7,095 nucleotides of DNA, from positions 1 through 7,095 of the forward strand of contig JADWMH010000010.1 of the NCBI GenBank assembly GCA_015767355.1, in the 5' to 3' direction. The notes below the pieces were generated by a model. That model had not been told where the DNA came from. It saw nothing but the letters and a program-made list of their open reading frames with translations, and did no database searches. Below are positions 5,856 through 7,095 of the stretch, piece after piece. The translations under genes and the position numbers were made by a program. The DNA is from Gammaproteobacteria bacterium (GTDB taxonomy: Bacteria > Pseudomonadota > Gammaproteobacteria > Chromatiales > Chromatiaceae). Each line of letters begins with the position of its first letter. Positions within the stretch are counted from its first letter, which is position 1.

Positions 5856-6092
5856 CTAATTGTCCATCACATCCAGCAACGCCGCCGAGTCATCCAGGTC
5901 TATTCCTGGATTGACCCCACTCCCATTTACAGTTGTCAATTTAACCCGATGCCGCTTTTTTGATGCGGAACGGCTCATTAGCTTCTCCCGCAACGCATCT
6001 TCAACAACCGCGGTAAATGTTTTCCCCCGGGCAAATGCATATTGCTTCGTTGCTTCCAGCAACTGATCATCGAGTCGAATAGTCGTTCTCAT
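5856..6092 (-). CDS. vapB: Type II antitoxin VapB, ribbon-helix-helix type (module 2)
   Basis: A 78-residue protein. The N-terminus MRTTIRLDDQLLEATKQYA followed by GKTFTAVVEDALREKL is the classic VapB ribbon-helix-helix pattern: one strand for DNA contact and two helices for dimerisation. The middle is basic (SKKRHRVK) and the acidic tail (NPGIDLDDSAALLDVMDN) is the likely toxin-neutralising part. ATG at 6090-6092 gives the family-standard start; only a weak ribosome site (GTGATG) precedes it. A sigma70 promoter and a multi-part ATATTG operator lie directly upstream, which points to autorepression. Confidence 0.94.
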   Translation of the reverse strand: MRTTIRLDDQLLEATKQYAFARGKTFTAVVEDALREKLMSRSASKKRHRVKLTTVNGSGVNPGIDLDDSAALLDVMDN

Positions 6093-6115
6093 GCATCACA
6101 TCATCAGTATCCCGC

Positions 6116-6144
6116 ATCAATATGTCATATTGTAAGATATTGAT
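6116..6144. promoter_or_regulatory. Multi-half-site operator of VapBC module 2
   Basis: CAATATG-T-CATATTG (6118-6132) is a perfect palindrome. A third copy of the half-site, ATATTG, follows at 6137-6142, and ATCAATAT (6116-6123) also pairs with ATATTGAT (6137-6144) as an outer repeat. The sites cover the -10 element of the vapB promoter, so occupancy would block transcription. Several half-sites would allow cooperative binding that depends on the toxin-antitoxin ratio. Confidence 0.7.
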
Positions 6145-6157
6145 AATCCTGAGGCAA
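6129..6157 (-). promoter_or_regulatory. Sigma70-type promoter of VapBC module 2
   Basis: On the - strand TTGCCT (6152-6157) and TACAAT (6129-6134) are separated by exactly 17 bp. The predicted start is near 6122, giving a leader of about 30 nt to the vapB ATG. The -10 lies inside the operator palindromes. Confidence 0.65.
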
Positions 6158-6279
6158 GAGGCTGCGCATTCAATTATTGATAACCAACCGTGAAGGGCCG
6201 TGACCTAGCCTCGACATATCCGCCGGGGTGATTGTGTGCGCTTTAAGTAAACAGGGATACTGCCCACGAAATTTAGCAC

Positions 6280-6308
6280 TTGATCTCAATGCTGGCAGTT
6301 GCTATCAT
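6280..6308 (+). promoter_or_regulatory. Sigma70-type promoter of toxin-antitoxin module 3
   Basis: TTGATC (6280-6285) and TATCAT (6303-6308) are separated by 17 bp. The start would be near 6315, about 29 nt before the antitoxin ATG at 6344. The -10 overlaps TGCTATCA (6300-6307), which matches, from memory, the half-site described for Neisseria FitA. TGAT at 6281-6284 and ATCA at 6304-6307 form an imperfect inverted pair across the promoter. Confidence 0.6.
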
Positions 6309-6343
6309 TTTTTTCTGCTCATGTAACACTATGGAGAAAAGCA

Positions 6344-6580
6344 ATGGCAAGTCTGAGTGTGAGAAGGCTCGATGAAGAGACGGTGGCGCAGTTACGGATT
6401 CGCGCAGCGCGTCATGGTGTTTCGATGGAAGAGGAGGCCAGGCAAATTCTAAAACGTGCTGCTTCAGCTCCTGAGTCTCTTGGAGACTTGGCAGTACGCC
6501 TTTTTAGCCCGGCTTACGGTGGTGAAGAACTGGTGTTGCCCAAACGTGAAGTCTCAGAGCCGATGGAATTTTCCGAGTGA
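6344..6580 (+). CDS. fitA: FitA-like antitoxin (ribbon-helix-helix, module 3)
   Basis: A 78-residue protein with the FitA pattern. MASLSVRRLDEETVAQLRIR is the ribbon and first helix. AARHGVSMEEEARQILKRA is the second helix, with the highly typical HG-S-EEEAR-IL signature. A C-terminal tail (LVLPKREVSEPMEFSE) would block the toxin active site. I chose ATG at 6344 because GGAGA at 6333-6337 is 6 bases upstream and because MAS is the family start; an in-frame upstream start at 6299 would lie inside the promoter. The stop overlaps the toxin start by 4 bases (GTGA). The module runs divergently from VapBC module 2. Confidence 0.94.
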   Translation: MASLSVRRLDEETVAQLRIRAARHGVSMEEEARQILKRAASAPESLGDLAVRLFSPAYGGEELVLPKREVSEPMEFSE

Positions 6581-7002
6581 TTATTCTGGATACGAATATC
6601 ATCTCGGAATTTATGACCTCGCCACCTGCGAGTTCTGTTCTTGAATGGTTGAATGCTCAAGATACTCTGTCACTCTCTCTGACCACGATATCCATCGCAG
6701 AAATTGGTTTCGGGCTTCAAATTATGCCAATGGGTAAAAGACGCAGATTGCTCGAAGAGCGGTTCGAACAGTTCGTCACAACTGCATTTGAGTCCCGTAT
6801 CCTGAGCTTTGACGAGGCGGCCGCTCGAAAATATGGTGAAATCAAAGGACATCGAAAAGAGATAGGCCGCCCTCTGTCTGACCTGGATGGTCAAATTGCA
6901 GCGATTGCCCGTGCAAATGGATTCGTGATTGCAACAAGAAACACCAAAGACTTCGAAGCCTGCGGAGTGGAATTGATCAACCCATTCAGTTTCTACCCGT
7001 AA
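6577..7002 (+). CDS. fitB: FitB-like PIN-domain toxin (module 3)
   Basis: A 141-residue PIN ribonuclease. The start is GTG at 6577, overlapping the antitoxin stop by 4 bases, and it yields the standard N-terminus MIILDTNIISE. Active-site residues seen are D5, E42 in SIAEIGFGL, and D104 in LSDLDGQIAAIA. The usual fourth acidic position is Asn (N122 in ATRNTKDF) with D125 close by, as I recall for many FitB-type members. The GVELINPF ending is also typical of the subgroup, which includes the Neisseria gonorrhoeae FitB. Expression is probably coupled to the antitoxin through the overlap. It appears complete and intact. Confidence 0.94.
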   Translation: MIILDTNIISEFMTSPPASSVLEWLNAQDTLSLSLTTISIAEIGFGLQIMPMGKRRRLLEERFEQFVTTAFESRILSFDEAAARKYGEIKGHRKEIGRPLSDLDGQIAAIARANGFVIATRNTKDFEACGVELINPFSFYP

Positions 7003-7095
7003 TTAGTCGATTGATGATCATAGTGATACTGGGCCTGTACATGCTGACACTATCAGAAACAGCTGTTCGAAGCGATGCATGAGCAGCAGGGGCAG
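7003..7095. other. Downstream flank, no gene seen
   Basis: No coding region is supported. A 6-bp inverted pair (ATAGTG at 7020-7025, CACTAT at 7048-7053) and a 10-bp palindrome AACAGCTGTT (7058-7067) are present, but neither is followed by a T-tract. A 22-codon hydrophobic frame (MIIVILGLYMLTL...) has no ribosome site and is not called. Confidence 0.4.

Noticed and set aside
6299..6343. Upstream start for the FitA-like antitoxin
   Set aside because: The added 15 residues overlap the -10 element, and the ATG at 6344 has a well-spaced GGAGA.
7012..7080. 22-codon hydrophobic frame after fitB
   Set aside because: No ribosome site, very short, and no partner structure of a known type I toxin was visible.
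2098..7095. Integron cassette (attC) sites around the toxin-antitoxin modules
   Set aside because: Stacked toxin modules are common in cassette arrays, but no GTTRRRY / RYYYAAC pairs in attC layout were found at the module borders, and the genes alternate in strand.
1..7095. CRISPR array, tRNA, rRNA or insertion sequence
   Set aside because: No regularly spaced direct repeats, cloverleaf-like segments or transposase motifs were seen on either strand.

Overview
The window looks like a chromosomal accessory stretch of a gammaproteobacterium with intermediate GC. This is an inference. It rests mainly on a lipid kinase whose length and motifs closely match enterobacterial YegS, and on sigma70-type promoters and Shine-Dalgarno sites of ordinary proteobacterial form. 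No rRNA, tRNA, CRISPR array, transposase or integrase was seen.

Left part (1-2097): the C-terminal end of an unrecognised + strand gene ends at 198 and is followed by a strong hairpin terminator. Next comes a gene-free stretch that looks like a dispersed intergenic repeat. Then there is a divergent pair: a LysR-family regulator on the - strand and a SRPBCC (START-like) domain protein on the + strand. Their shared intergenic region holds a perfect inverted repeat with LysR T-N11-A form, placed just upstream of a good -35/-10 pair for the SRPBCC gene. The likely logic is a self-regulating LysR protein that controls its divergent neighbour.

Middle (2098-2782): a decayed zone. It holds gene-free DNA with a start-less membrane-like reading frame on the - strand, then a remnant of a SulP-family anion transporter of which only about the first 85 transporter residues survive. 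A cluster of palindromes lies at its broken 5' edge.

Right part (2783-7002): three different type II toxin-antitoxin modules with PIN-domain (VapC-type) ribonuclease toxins lie within 4.2 kb. Modules 1 (2783-3461) and 2 (5429-6092) are on the - strand and bracket a two-gene - strand unit, yegS (lipid kinase) followed after 16 bp by a calcineurin-like metallophosphoesterase. Module 3 (6344-7002, FitAB-like) is divergent from module 2. Each module has the antitoxin first and a tight junction: a 23-bp overlap, a 1-bp gap and a 4-bp overlap respectively. Modules 1 and 2 have clear palindromic operator candidates overlapping the promoter, as expected for autoregulation. All four active-site acid positions expected for a PIN domain are seen in modules 1 and 2; module 3 has Asn at the usual fourth position, followed by a nearby Asp.

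No wholly new system can be demonstrated. The most interesting arrangement is the co-directional VapBC / YegS-phosphoesterase / VapBC sandwich. The most interesting regulatory sequence is the multi-half-site operator of module 2.
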